Positions 1-8,792 of a stretch of DNA of 64,000 bases are shown in pieces. The DNA is taken from contig CAWJEG010000007.1 in NCBI GenBank assembly GCA_963841845.1, forward strand, positions 618,722 through 682,721, written 5' to 3'. The translations under genes were made by a program, and so were the position numbers. This DNA comes from CAVVGZ01 sp963841845. GTDB lineage: Bacteria; Chloroflexota; Anaerolineae; Anaerolineales; Anaerolineaceae. A model generated the notes under the pieces. The model did no database searches and was not told the origin of the DNA. It was given only the letters and a program-made list of their open reading frames with translations. How positions within the stretch are numbered: the first letter of the stretch is position 1; each line of letters opens with the position of its first letter.

Positions 1-1
1 A

Positions 2-1765
2 GGGATGCCGGCTGGTGTTGATCCGCTTTCTCCGCAGAATATCCTTACTTTGTTTACCGGAATTCCTACCGGTTTGCCTATATCCGGGCAGTCACGCCTT
101 AATGCCAATGCCAGGTCCCCGCTGACGGGGGCCGTGGGAGATGGTCAATGCGGTGGTTTCTTGCCGGCCATGGTCAAATTTTCCGGATTTGACGGGCTGG
201 TGATCAATGGGCGGGCTGACCATCCTGTATATTTATGGATTCATGACGGCCAGGTTGAAATCCGGGATGCCGGTCATTTATGGGGTAAAACAACCGGCGT
301 TGTCGAGGATATGTTGAAAGAGGAACTGGATAATCCAAAAATTGAAGTGCTTCAAATTGGTCCGGCTGGAGAAAACCTCGTCAGGTTTGCAGCAATCATA
401 AACATGGTCAACCGTGCCAATGGGCGAACCGGCATGGGTGCAGTGATGGGCTCCAAGAACCTGAAGGCCATTGCCTTTTACGGCAAGCATAAAGTGACTC
501 CCTCCGATCCCGGGAAGCTCAGCCAGATGTTTCGGGAGGGGACAAAGAATATCCCCAATTTCCCATCGGTTGAGCGCATGCACATCCTTGGCACAACCGG
601 CGGTTTATCCGGTCATAACCTGGCCGGAGGCCTGCCAACCCGCAATTATAATGAAGGTCAGTTTGAAGGAGCCGAATCGATCAGCGGCGAACGGATGGTA
701 GAAACAATCCTTACCAGGCGGGACACCTGCTATTCATGTGCCGTTCGCTGCAAACGGGTGGTGGAAACGGAGTTCAATGGCCGGCAAGTCTCTGAACGAT
801 TCGGGGGTCCCGAATTTGAGACCATGGCTGCCTTTGGTTCGTACTGCGGCATTGATAACATGCTTGCTGTTGCCCTGGCCAATCAACTCTGCAACTGGTA
901 TGGGATGGATACCATCTCCTGCGGGGCAACCATCTCCTTCGCCATGGAGTGCTTTGAAAACGGGCTTATCACCAGCGAAGATACCGATGGGATTGACCTG
1001 CATTATGGAAATGCTGAAGCCATGGTACAGATGGTGGAGAGGATTGCCCTTCGCCAGGGGTTTGGCGAAGTCCTCGCTGAAGGTTCAGAGCGTGCAGCCA
1101 GGCATATCGGCAAAGGTGCAGAAGAGTATCTCATCACCTCCAAGGGTCAGGAAGCCCCGGCTCACATGCCTCAGCGCAAGAAGACTATGGGTATCATCTA
1201 TGCGGTTAATCCATTCGGCGCCGACCATGAGTCCTCTGAACACGATGGCAGCATTGAAGAAGGCGCAGGCGAACTTGCCCGGTCGCGGCTGGCTGAGCTT
1301 GGCCTCACGGACCTTCAACCCAAAGACAGCCTGAATGAAGGCAAGGCTCGTTTTGTGGCACTCACCCAGCGCCTTTACTCTGCCCTGGATACCTTCGGGC
1401 TTTGCGCCTTCGTTTTTGGTATCGGCTGGCAGCTTTATGGCCCAACCCAGACGGTTGAAATGCTGCAGGCAGCCACCGGATGGGATTGGACTCTGCAGGA
1501 ATATCTCCAGGTGGGTGAAAGACGGATCAACCTGATGCGGGCATTCAACTCCCGGGAAGGGTTTACCAGGGATAACGATACCCTTCCGGCAAAATTCTTC
1601 AAACCCCTGCAGGGAACTGGGTCTTATGCCGGGGTGCACTTTGACCATGATCAGTTAGAAAAGATTAAAGATGCCTATTACCACTACCAGGGCTGGGATG
1701 TGAGCACGGGAAACCCCACCCGCCAGAAACTGGAATCGCTTGGGTTGGATTGGATAAGCGGTTAA
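2..1765 (+). CDS. Aldehyde:ferredoxin oxidoreductase family protein, 5' truncated by window edge
   Basis: Tungsten/molybdenum-pterin enzyme family that oxidises aldehydes to carboxylic acids with ferredoxin as electron acceptor in the cytoplasm. The visible part opens in the middle of the N-terminal domain (PAGVDPLSPQN, where family members carry a PPGVDPLSPEN-like stretch), so roughly the first 50 residues lie outside the window and the ATG at position 5 is internal. The [4Fe-4S] ligand motif CysX2CysX3Cys is seen in TCYSCAVRCK, and the usual fourth Cys lies in the C-terminal domain (TFGLCAFV). The frame is open to the stop at 1763. Substrate cannot be told from sequence; the family contains AOR, FOR and related enzymes. 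Confidence 0.93.
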   Translation, partial: GMPAGVDPLSPQNILTLFTGIPTGLPISGQSRLNANARSPLTGAVGDGQCGGFLPAMVKFSGFDGLVINGRADHPVYLWIHDGQVEIRDAGHLWGKTTGVVEDMLKEELDNPKIEVLQIGPAGENLVRFAAIINMVNRANGRTGMGAVMGSKNLKAIAFYGKHKVTPSDPGKLSQMFREGTKNIPNFPSVERMHILGTTGGLSGHNLAGGLPTRNYNEGQFEGAESISGERMVETILTRRDTCYSCAVRCKRVVETEFNGRQVSERFGGPEFETMAAFGSYCGIDNMLAVALANQLCNWYGMDTISCGATISFAMECFENGLITSEDTDGIDLHYGNAEAMVQMVERIALRQGFGEVLAEGSERAARHIGKGAEEYLITSKGQEAPAHMPQRKKTMGIIYAVNPFGADHESSEHDGSIEEGAGELARSRLAELGLTDLQPKDSLNEGKARFVALTQRLYSALDTFGLCAFVFGIGWQLYGPTQTVEMLQAATGWDWTLQEYLQVGERRINLMRAFNSREGFTRDNDTLPAKFFKPLQGTGSYAGVHFDHDQLEKIKDAYYHYQGWDVSTGNPTRQKLESLGLDWISG

Positions 1766-1893
1766 AGGCTGCCTCTCCATGATCTTATGGTAAACTGGTC
1801 CGGTTGCTTCATCAGGCAATAACCAGGGCAGGTATCATATTTCCCCTCTCCAAAACCGGAGAGGGTTGAATCTTGCATATAGGGAATAGGTTC

Positions 1894-2686
1894 ATGCGTC
1901 CACTCTTAACCGAAATCGTGGATTGGGCTGTAAAGGCAGGCGAAATCCTGCGCAAAGGCAGCCAGGAGGGCTTCCAGGTAAAACACAAAGGCGTAATTGA
2001 TTTGGTGACCAATATCGATCACCTCTCTGAGGAGTATATCCTGAGCCAGATTCGCGCCAGTTATCCCCAGCACAAGATTGTTACCGAAGAGTCCGGTACC
2101 TTTGATGGGGACGAGCCGGGATGCTGGTATATCGATCCCCTGGACGGCACGGTTAATTTTGCCCACGGCATTCCATTTTTCACCGTTTCCCTTGCTTATG
2201 CTGAACACAGTTCCGTTCTGATGGGTGTGGTCTACGATCCCATGCGGGATGAATGTTTCTCTGCAGAAAAGGGGAAGGGAGCCTGGTTAAATAACAATCC
2301 GATTCATGTCTCTACCAACGATCAATTGATCAACAGTTTGCTGGTTACTGGTTTCCCATATGATAAAGGCGTCACAACCGAAGACAACTTTGATAATTTT
2401 CTCCACCTGAATAAAAAGACCCAGGGAGTGCGGCGGCTGGGGTCTGCCGCACTTGACCTCTGTTATATTGCTGCCGGTAGGATGGAAGGTTACTGGGAAC
2501 TTAAAAATGAGCCCGTGGGATATTGCCGCCGGTACACTCATCGTCCAGGAAGCCGGGGGTGTGGTAAGCTCATTGGAGGGTAGCCCAAATTTCTTTAAGC
2601 CACCTTATTCCGTTATTGCCGCCAATCCTTCAATTTACCGGCTTCTCCTCGAGGAACTTGCATCAGTGCGCCATCGTTCCCCTTAA
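1894..2686 (+). CDS. Inositol monophosphatase family protein (single-base frameshift at 2503-2507)
   Basis: Mg2+-dependent phosphatase of the inositol-1-phosphatase/FBPase/CysQ superfamily. The first frame carries the metal-binding motifs DLVTNID, TEESG and the signature WYIDPLDGTVNFAHG. The second frame (from about 2505) carries the C-terminal signature SPWDIAAGTLIVQEAGG. The two halves join smoothly if one A is removed from the AAAAA run at 2503-2507, giving the family-typical YWELK-x-SPWD. The start at ATG 1894 is chosen because AGGGA lies about 8 bases upstream; a TTG at 1873 is in frame but less well placed. As written the first frame ends at 2583. It is either a sequencing indel or a recently broken gene. 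Substrate could be inositol phosphate, PAP or a related sugar phosphate. Confidence 0.85.
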
Positions 2687-2713
2687 TAAGGCAATGGCAT
2701 AAATTATTAAAAC

Positions 2714-2747
2714 AAACAGGCTCCTGATACTATCGGGAGCCTGTTTT
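2714..2747. terminator. Bidirectional intrinsic terminator between convergent genes
   Basis: Stem AACAGGCTCC / GGAGCCTGTT with a short AT-rich loop, flanked by T-rich sequence on the plus side and by A-rich sequence on the other. It sits between the inositol monophosphatase gene (plus) and the membrane protein gene (minus). Confidence 0.8.
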
Positions 2748-2768
2748 CAATGTGGATTTTGTCCGCAG

Positions 2769-3799
2769 CTATTGTTGTAACGCTCCGCTATCGCCTGGTT
2801 CAGGCTCAGGCAAAATTTCATTCTCATCCGCTAAAGGCATCGGCTCACCAGCCAGCTCCCCCTGCCGCCCGGTCAATCTGCGGAATACCAGTGTCCATGT
2901 TGTGCCAATATAGGCTTCCAGGATTGCATTCGCCAGGATCAACGCCGGAATATACAGGCAGAAGAATAACAGGGTAATTGAACTAACGGTAATTAATCCA
3001 GTGTTGGATTCAGCAGCTGCGGAACCGATAAATCCAAGGATGATTGGCACGAGCACGGCCAGCAGCGGAAGTGCAAGCAGGAATGTTATCACTAACACAC
3101 GATTGACAGGATCACCCCCATAACGATGTAAGCACCTGTATTGTCCAGGATAACCTGCCAGGCGCGTTTCACACCTTCAAATACATCCAGGTTTTCTCCG
3201 ACAATCGCCACAATCACCTGGTTAATAAATATTGAAACACCCCAGCCAATGATGATCGCAAAGGGAATCAGGCAGCACAGCCCGCATCCAAGCGTCACGA
3301 TGGTAAAGAAAATGGCTGGCAGGAATAATAGAATTCCAATCAGCCAGCCCAGCAAAGTCAGTCCGACTGTAAATAGAATCACCCTCCAAAAATAGGGGAA
3401 GCTCCCGCCAAATAATTCTCCAAAACGTATTTTTGCCGCCCCTTCATCAGCCTGCCAGGCCCCTTTTACCAGGCCAATTTGCCCGATGGTGCGCAGGACC
3501 AGGGTAATTACGATGAGCAGTAAGATAAGGAATAGGATTCCGACTGCAATCAATACCCATACTCCAGGAGGAATATTCCCGAAAAATTGTCCCGCCTGCT
3601 CAAAGAATTGGTTAAAACCCTGGCTGTATTCGCCGCCCTCAAAAGCGGGCCAGCTTGATGACCCTCCATTTCCACCGCCCCCGCCACCGCCGCCTCCCCC
3701 GCCGCCCTTCCCGCAGCTTGCCAGGAAACCAAACAGCCATAGTACCTTAAATTTCCAGATGATATTCCAACTCTTTTTTAGAATTTCACCGTAATCCAT
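2769..3799 (-). CDS. Multi-pass membrane protein with poly-glycine linker (frameshift near 3095-3100)
   Basis: Unassigned integral membrane protein of about 340 residues when read across one break. It starts MDYGEILKKSW at 3799, preceded by GGAGGAA five bases upstream. A first hydrophobic stretch (VLWLFGFLASCG) is followed by a run of twelve glycines and a Gly/Ser linker. Then come a strong TM segment (VWVLIAVGILFLILLLIVI), further hydrophobic segments, and after the break another (LVITFLLALPLLAVLVPIILGFIG). The upstream frame stops at 3092 inside a predicted membrane helix; the downstream frame continues that helix exactly if two bases of a GT repeat are removed or one base is added. The tail is acidic (PEPEPGD). 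No function can be assigned. Confidence 0.7.
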
Positions 3800-3987
3800 T
3801 ATGTTCCTCCATGTTATATGCAATTCAGAAATACTGCAGCCTTGATGATATTTTTTAGATAGATATGAATATCAGCCAGGAGTAGAAATCAAATTCCAGT
3901 CCGCATAATCCCGCATCGAATCCGGAATAACCTGCCTTTTCAATACTATTTACGATTAACGGCTGTCAAGGTTTCGATGGATTTGGA

Positions 3988-5544
3988 TTATTCCCATTCA
4001 ATCGTAGCCGGGGGTTTGCTGGTAATATCATATACCACCCGGTTAACTCCGCCAATCTCATTGACGATACGGTTGGCAGTCCTGGCAAGCAGTTCAGCCG
4101 GCAGCCGTGCCCAATCAGCAGTCATAAAATCATCCGTAGTGACTGCCCGCAAAGCAATCACCTCCTGGTAGGTGCGCTGGTCGCCCATCACGCCCACTGA
4201 CCGCACCGGAAGAAGCACTGCAAACGCCTGGGAGATCATTCCCGGTTCTCCGCGGGTGCTGCGCCCCAGCAGACCGGCCTGCTCCAATTCCCCGGTAAAG
4301 ACCGCATCAGCCAGCCGCAGGATTTCCAGCCTTTGCGGAGTGATGTCCCCCAGGCAGCGTACAGCCAGGCCCGGACCCGGGAAGGGCTGTCTCCACACCA
4401 GTTCGGCTGGCAGACCCAGCGCTTCCCCCACTGCCCTCACCTCATCCTTGAAAAGGTAGCGCAGCGGTTCAACCAGTTCAAAGGACATATCCTCCGGCAG
4501 CCCGCCCACATTGTGATGCGATTTAATGCGGTGGGCTTTTTTTGCATCGGGGGCGCTGGATTCGACCACATCCGGGTATATGGTTCCTTGCACCAGGAAG
4601 GGTGGTTTTCCCAACAATTCAGCCTGTTTTTCAAACACCCGGATGAATGTCTCACCGATGATCCGCCGTTTCCGCTCCGGATCACTGACCCCCTTCAATG
4701 CAGCAAGAAATGTCTGTGATGCATCCACCACCACCAGGTCAGCCCCGAGGTTTTTGCGGAAAGCCTCTTCCACCTGCCTGCGTTCATCCAGGCGCAGCAA
4801 ACCGGTTTCCACAAACACCGGGGTAAGCTGTTTTCCCACAGCCTGGTAAACCAGGGCGGCAGCCACGCTTGAATCAACCCCGCCGCTTACTCCAGCCAGG
4901 ACGCCTTCACTTCCCACCTGCTGGCGTATTTTTTCCGACATTTGCTCAATGATGGATCTGGCTGTCCAATCCTGCCTGGCTCCGCAGATCTCAATCACAA
5001 AATGCCGCAGAATTTCCGTCCCTGCCGGGGTATGTCTCACTTCCGGATGGAACTGCAGTCCGTAAATTTTTTTCTGCAGGTCACCAATTGCCGCAACCGG
5101 GCTGTTGGAGCTGCGCGCCAGGATTGAAAATCCGGGAGGGATTTCCTCTATCCGGTCTCCGTGAGACATCCACACCGGGTATTCCCCTTCCGGAAGAAGG
5201 GGATTGGCCAGGATGGTTTGCGTTTGAACCATGCCATACTCCCGCTCCTGCGAAGGGGCTACCACGCCTCCCAGGGTATGGGTTAGCGCCTGTAAGCCGT
5301 AGCAAATTCCCAGGATGGGTAAACCGGATTCCAGGAGATAAGCCGGCAGCTGCGGTGCTCCTTCTTGATACACCGATTCCGGTCCTCCGGAGAGGATAAA
5401 TCCCTTGGGTTTTAGGTTGGGTTTTTTTTCATATGCTGCATCCCAGGGCAGCAGCTCGCTGTAAACATTCATCTCCCGGATGCGGCGTGCAATCAACTGG
5501 CTGTACTGCGATCCAAAATCAATAACAACAATTAAATCTGGCAT
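3988..5544 (-). CDS. guaA: GMP synthase (glutamine-hydrolysing)
   Basis: Converts XMP to GMP with ATP and glutamine, the last step of de novo GMP synthesis. The 518 residues match the normal bacterial length. The N-terminal class I glutamine amidotransferase domain has the nucleophile Cys81 (GICYG) and the partner residues His166 and Glu168 (FHPE). The ATP-pyrophosphatase domain has the P-loop SGGVDSS at 220-226, and the dimerisation domain ends in the canonical KPPATIEWE. It lies directly downstream of the xpt gene on the same strand (138-base gap), grouping the salvage and de novo routes to guanine nucleotides. No guanine riboswitch is visible upstream. Confidence 0.98.
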   Translation of the reverse strand: MPDLIVVIDFGSQYSQLIARRIREMNVYSELLPWDAAYEKKPNLKPKGFILSGGPESVYQEGAPQLPAYLLESGLPILGICYGLQALTHTLGGVVAPSQEREYGMVQTQTILANPLLPEGEYPVWMSHGDRIEEIPPGFSILARSSNSPVAAIGDLQKKIYGLQFHPEVRHTPAGTEILRHFVIEICGARQDWTARSIIEQMSEKIRQQVGSEGVLAGVSGGVDSSVAAALVYQAVGKQLTPVFVETGLLRLDERRQVEEAFRKNLGADLVVVDASQTFLAALKGVSDPERKRRIIGETFIRVFEKQAELLGKPPFLVQGTIYPDVVESSAPDAKKAHRIKSHHNVGGLPEDMSFELVEPLRYLFKDEVRAVGEALGLPAELVWRQPFPGPGLAVRCLGDITPQRLEILRLADAVFTGELEQAGLLGRSTRGEPGMISQAFAVLLPVRSVGVMGDQRTYQEVIALRAVTTDDFMTADWARLPAELLARTANRIVNEIGGVNRVVYDITSKPPATIEWE

Positions 5545-5682
5545 GGCAGAATATTCCCTTTTCTCTATGAAAGGAATTCTATTGTGAATGGCGGTTATCC
5601 AGTAAATACCAAAAATTGAAAATTATTTACCGGGAAAGGGTATCGGTTTGTTATTGCCGGGGACTAAAACAGATAGAAACTA

Positions 5683-6261
5683 TCAGGATTCTCCGGCAAA
5701 ATTGATTTGATCATCAACCATGGATTCAACGATCACAAGTGATTCAATCGGGATATTGAGTTTGCTGAGCGCTTCCCGTCCGCCTTCAAATGATTTTTCA
5801 ATCATTGTCCCAATCCCTACCACGGTAGCTCCTGCCGCTTGCGCAAGCCTCACCAATCCATGGATCGTCGCACCTGTGGCCAGGAAATCATCGATGATCA
5901 ACACCTTCTCCCCGGGACCAAGAAATTCCGGGGAAACGATTAACTCAACCATGCGCCCTTTTGTATGCGATGGCGCCAGCGTCAGGTAAACCTGGTTGGG
6001 CATGGTAATCGGCTTGGTTTTACGGGCGTATACAACCGGCAGGTTCATATGGCGGGCGGTCATTAATGCCGGGGCAATCCCGGAGATCTCTGCCGTCATA
6101 ATGCGGGTGGCGCCAATTGCGGCAAATCTGCGGGCAAACTCCAGGCCGCAGGCATCCATCAGGTTTGGATCCACCTGGTGGTTGATGATGCTGTCGACCT
6201 TAAGGATACCATCACCCAGGTTTTTGCCTTCCTTAAGAATCCTATCCTTTAAAATCTGCAT
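5683..6261 (-). CDS. xpt: Xanthine phosphoribosyltransferase
   Basis: Salvages xanthine to XMP using PRPP; XMP is the substrate of the adjacent GMP synthase. The 192 residues fit the Xpt family. The N-terminus MQILKDRILKEGKNLGDGILKVDS and the segment NHQVDPNLM are Xpt hallmarks, and the PRPP-binding loop VLIIDDFLATGAT lies at 120-132. SGIAPALMTA at about 60-69 is also typical. The gene starts at ATG 6261 and is transcribed toward guaA, so the two probably share a transcript. Confidence 0.93.
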   Translation of the reverse strand: MQILKDRILKEGKNLGDGILKVDSIINHQVDPNLMDACGLEFARRFAAIGATRIMTAEISGIAPALMTARHMNLPVVYARKTKPITMPNQVYLTLAPSHTKGRMVELIVSPEFLGPGEKVLIIDDFLATGATIHGLVRLAQAAGATVVGIGTMIEKSFEGGREALSKLNIPIESLVIVESMVDDQINFAGES

Positions 6262-6322
6262 TTGCCGCTCCTATTATAGGTTCCTTTGAATTTTACAACG
6301 ATTTCATAATAGGGGAAAGAAT

Positions 6323-6712
6323 TTATCCAAAAATCAGGTCCAGTCCTGGTTTATGGAACTTCTGGATTTCAATTGAATATCCGCCTGGGTCTTCACAGAA
6401 AAAGATCTCTGTTTCGGTTTCAGGATCAAATTTTGGCTCCTGGAGAATTTTGACATTCTTTTCCACAAGGTAGCGATACCATTCCTGAATATCATCTGCT
6501 ACCAGTGTTAGAAGAACAGCATTATCAGCCTTTGCCTTATGGAAACCAATACTACCGTCCACCACACCCATGAATGCAGAGGAAGATATCTGAAAAATCT
6601 TAGCCCATCGTTGGTCTTCAATTAGTTTAAAACCCATGACTTCCTGGTAAAAATCTGCAGCTATTTGTAAATCGAGATAATAGAAAAATGTAATCGCAGA
6701 ATTTATTTTCAT
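6323..6712 (-). CDS. VOC (glyoxalase/bleomycin-resistance fold) family protein
   Basis: Protein of 129 residues with one vicinal-oxygen-chelate domain: an N-terminal half (AITFFYYLDLQIAADFYQEVMGF) followed by the typical C-terminal IFFCEDPGGYSIEIQKF strand pair. The Glu in SIEIQKF fits the usual metal ligand, but the N-terminal His ligand is replaced by a Tyr/Phe-rich stretch, so metal binding and catalysis are doubtful. Substrate unknown. It is on the same strand as the following guanidino-catabolic locus but separated from it by about 220 AT-rich bases, so a link to that locus is not shown. Confidence 0.85.
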   Translation of the reverse strand: MKINSAITFFYYLDLQIAADFYQEVMGFKLIEDQRWAKIFQISSSAFMGVVDGSIGFHKAKADNAVLLTLVADDIQEWYRYLVEKNVKILQEPKFDPETETEIFFCEDPGGYSIEIQKFHKPGLDLIFG

Positions 6713-6929
6713 GAATATCCTTCGCCAAGTGTATTTTTGATTGTAATAACATCATCTTAATCATCTTCGTTTTGCAGTCATTCGGCTTTACTTCATTTAT
6801 GTTTGTATTTTGGAAAATAATATCCCGCATAAATTAAAATAAATTTGTTCCGATACATTACCAATCCTTCATTGGTGTTTTATGTCATGAACAAATAATT
6901 TATTGTATTACACAAATTTCACACCAAAT

Positions 6930-7790
6930 TTATAAAGGATCCCTGAGCAATGGATAAGTCATGCAATGAGGCCCTCCACCTCCTCGTAAAATTTCCTCCA
7001 TTTCAACCAGCAAAACATCAAGGCCCAACGTATGGAAACAGGCATTTATCTTATAATTATGCGCAGGAGAGATTACTTTTCCATTATCAATTGCAAAAAT
7101 ATTTCCTAATAATTGGAGCACCTGCTGCTTCGTCGTTTCAATGATCTCCCATCCTTCCCGGCGGATACGCCGGATAAATTCATCCGGCAGCAGCTCCAAA
7201 CAGGCAACACATATCTTATTTGCAACAACATTAAAGATCATGTCAAGGTGACAGTAATCCGGATCAAAATGGACCGGAATAACCTCAAAACCTTGTTCAC
7301 CCATCAACTTCTGCACAATTTCAGCCCCTTTCTTTGATGTCCTGCCCGCTACTCCCAGTGCTATCGTTGAGGAATCCATATACATAAAATCTCCGCCCTC
7401 AAAAAATGTATCCTCTTCAGGCGTGATGGTTTCCCAGACAGGTAAAATTTTTGCAATTTGTTCTCTGGCTGGCTTTATCTCCTGCCGCCGGAATTCCCAC
7501 TTAAAATGACCCAGTAAAGCCCCGCATGGAGTAACAGCGCCAAGATCACGGGTGAATATTTGGTATGGCAATTCTATACGGGATTCCAGAAAGACAATAT
7601 CAACGCCAGCATTATTCAGAATCGTACAAAATTCATCGTACTGGTGTTTTACGACGTCTAAATTGAGTGACTCACCTCTTTCAATATATTTTTTCGAAGT
7701 TTTATTCGAAGGCATCAGCCGGTAGAAATCGGGTTTGCAAAGTAGGACACGTCGTAATTTACCAAAGCTGCTGTTCACATAATTTGTCAT
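6930..7790 (-). CDS. Compact arginine-deiminase-like guanidino hydrolase (amidinotransferase fold)
   Basis: Member of the guanidino-group-modifying superfamily (arginine deiminase, DDAH, amidinotransferases). Visible catalytic elements are TRD at 80-82, EGGD at 131-134, HLD at 181-183 and the nucleophile Cys276 in GGGPHCMTYPLLRDP. HxD and the C-terminal motif resemble arginine deiminase more than DDAH (HLKT), but at 286 residues it lacks the helical insertion of classical arginine deiminase (about 400 residues). The expected reaction is hydrolysis of a guanidino group to a ureido group plus ammonia or an amine. It lies 20 bases downstream of the carbamoyltransferase-like gene and probably shares its transcript. 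Substrate (arginine, methylarginine or another guanidino compound) cannot be decided from sequence. Confidence 0.85.
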   Translation of the reverse strand: MTNYVNSSFGKLRRVLLCKPDFYRLMPSNKTSKKYIERGESLNLDVVKHQYDEFCTILNNAGVDIVFLESRIELPYQIFTRDLGAVTPCGALLGHFKWEFRRQEIKPAREQIAKILPVWETITPEEDTFFEGGDFMYMDSSTIALGVAGRTSKKGAEIVQKLMGEQGFEVIPVHFDPDYCHLDMIFNVVANKICVACLELLPDEFIRRIRREGWEIIETTKQQVLQLLGNIFAIDNGKVISPAHNYKINACFHTLGLDVLLVEMEEILRGGGGPHCMTYPLLRDPL

Positions 7791-7810
7791 GACGGTCTCT
7801 TTTCTAGAAT

Positions 7811-8752
7811 TTATCCCAAAAGAAGGCAGAGAACTGCCATTTCTGTATGCATTCGGTTTTCTGCTTGGTCAAAAACTACCGAGTTTGGCCCCTCAATAAT
7901 CTCATCAGTCATCTCTTCTCCACGATAACCTGGCAAGCAATGCATGAAGATATAATCTGGTTTCGCATTTTTAACCGATTCGGAATTAATTTGGTATGGG
8001 GAAAAATCGGATATTCGCTGTTCTTTTGATTTCTCTGGTCCGCCCATGGAATGGAATGTATTGGCATAAATCACATCTGCCCCTTCAAGGGCTTCTTCCA
8101 GTTTGTTGGTAAACACAATTTTCGATCCTCCCATAGCAGCCAGTTCTTGGGCGCCCAGTAAAGCACGCCGGTAGGGTTCGTATCCATCCGGTTTAGCCGC
8201 AAAGATATCCATCCCAAACATGGCAGATCCGATCATGAGGGAATGAAAGACGTTCCAGATATCCCCGACATAAGCCACCTTTAAACCCTTCCAGGTTCCC
8301 TTCTTTTCCTTGATGGTCAGGAGATCTGCCAGGCCCTGGCACGGATGGAATTGGTCCGTCAGGGCATTGATCACCGGGTGTTTCATATAATTGGCAAATT
8401 CTTCAACAATTTCCTGCCCAAATGTACGGATGAACAACAAATGGCAATACCGGTCGATTACCCGGGCTGTATCCTTAATGGGCTCCCCGCGTGAGAGCTG
8501 CATCTCATCTGGACGCATATAAAGGCTGGTAATTCCTAAATGAGTACAGGCAGCTTGAAATGATACCCGGGTTCGGGTGGATTTTTTTTCAAATACCATC
8601 GCTGCAATATTCCCGCTTAAATCCGGCAGTTTAGTCCCCCTAAGAATATCCCGTTTTAATTCCGCTGCAGTATTAATAATGAATTCAACTTCTTCCGGGG
8701 TGTAATCCAGAAGGGTAAGAAAGTCTCTTCCTTTGAAATTTTCCATTTTCAT
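7811..8752 (-). CDS. Ornithine-carbamoyltransferase-like enzyme with altered substrate loop
   Basis: Aspartate/ornithine carbamoyltransferase family, 313 residues. The carbamoyl-phosphate site is intact: STRTR at 58-62, HPCQ at 136-139 and HCLP at 271-274. The amino-substrate site differs from true ornithine carbamoyltransferase: the usual GDGNN reads GDIWN (163-167), and the usual D-x-x-x-SMG reads N-x-x-x-SMG (Asn231, Ser235-Met236-Gly237). In this operon the likely direction is phosphorolysis of a ureido compound to carbamoyl phosphate and an amine. AAGAGGAAG precedes the start; a second ATG two codons on is also possible. No carbamate kinase gene is in the window. Confidence 0.88.
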   Translation of the reverse strand: MKMENFKGRDFLTLLDYTPEEVEFIINTAAELKRDILRGTKLPDLSGNIAAMVFEKKSTRTRVSFQAACTHLGITSLYMRPDEMQLSRGEPIKDTARVIDRYCHLLFIRTFGQEIVEEFANYMKHPVINALTDQFHPCQGLADLLTIKEKKGTWKGLKVAYVGDIWNVFHSLMIGSAMFGMDIFAAKPDGYEPYRRALLGAQELAAMGGSKIVFTNKLEEALEGADVIYANTFHSMGGPEKSKEQRISDFSPYQINSESVKNAKPDYIFMHCLPGYRGEEMTDEIIEGPNSVVFDQAENRMHTEMAVLCLLLG

Positions 8753-8792
8753 TCTTCCTCTTATAAATTTCCAGGCTGCTTAAAATTCAGAT

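Noticed and set aside
6262..6322. Guanine riboswitch upstream of xpt
   Set aside because: No conserved purine-riboswitch core (paired stems with the TATA and C-rich loops) could be drawn; the leader is only about 60 bases.
6930..7790. Calling the hydrolase dimethylarginine dimethylaminohydrolase outright
   Set aside because: It has HLD rather than the HLKT usual for DDAH and its C-terminal motif is deiminase-like, so only the superfamily is safe.
7811..8752. Calling the carbamoyltransferase putrescine carbamoyltransferase or argF
   Set aside because: The SMG loop is not the YGLY-type of the putrescine enzyme, and the Asp before SMG that true ornithine enzymes keep is Asn.
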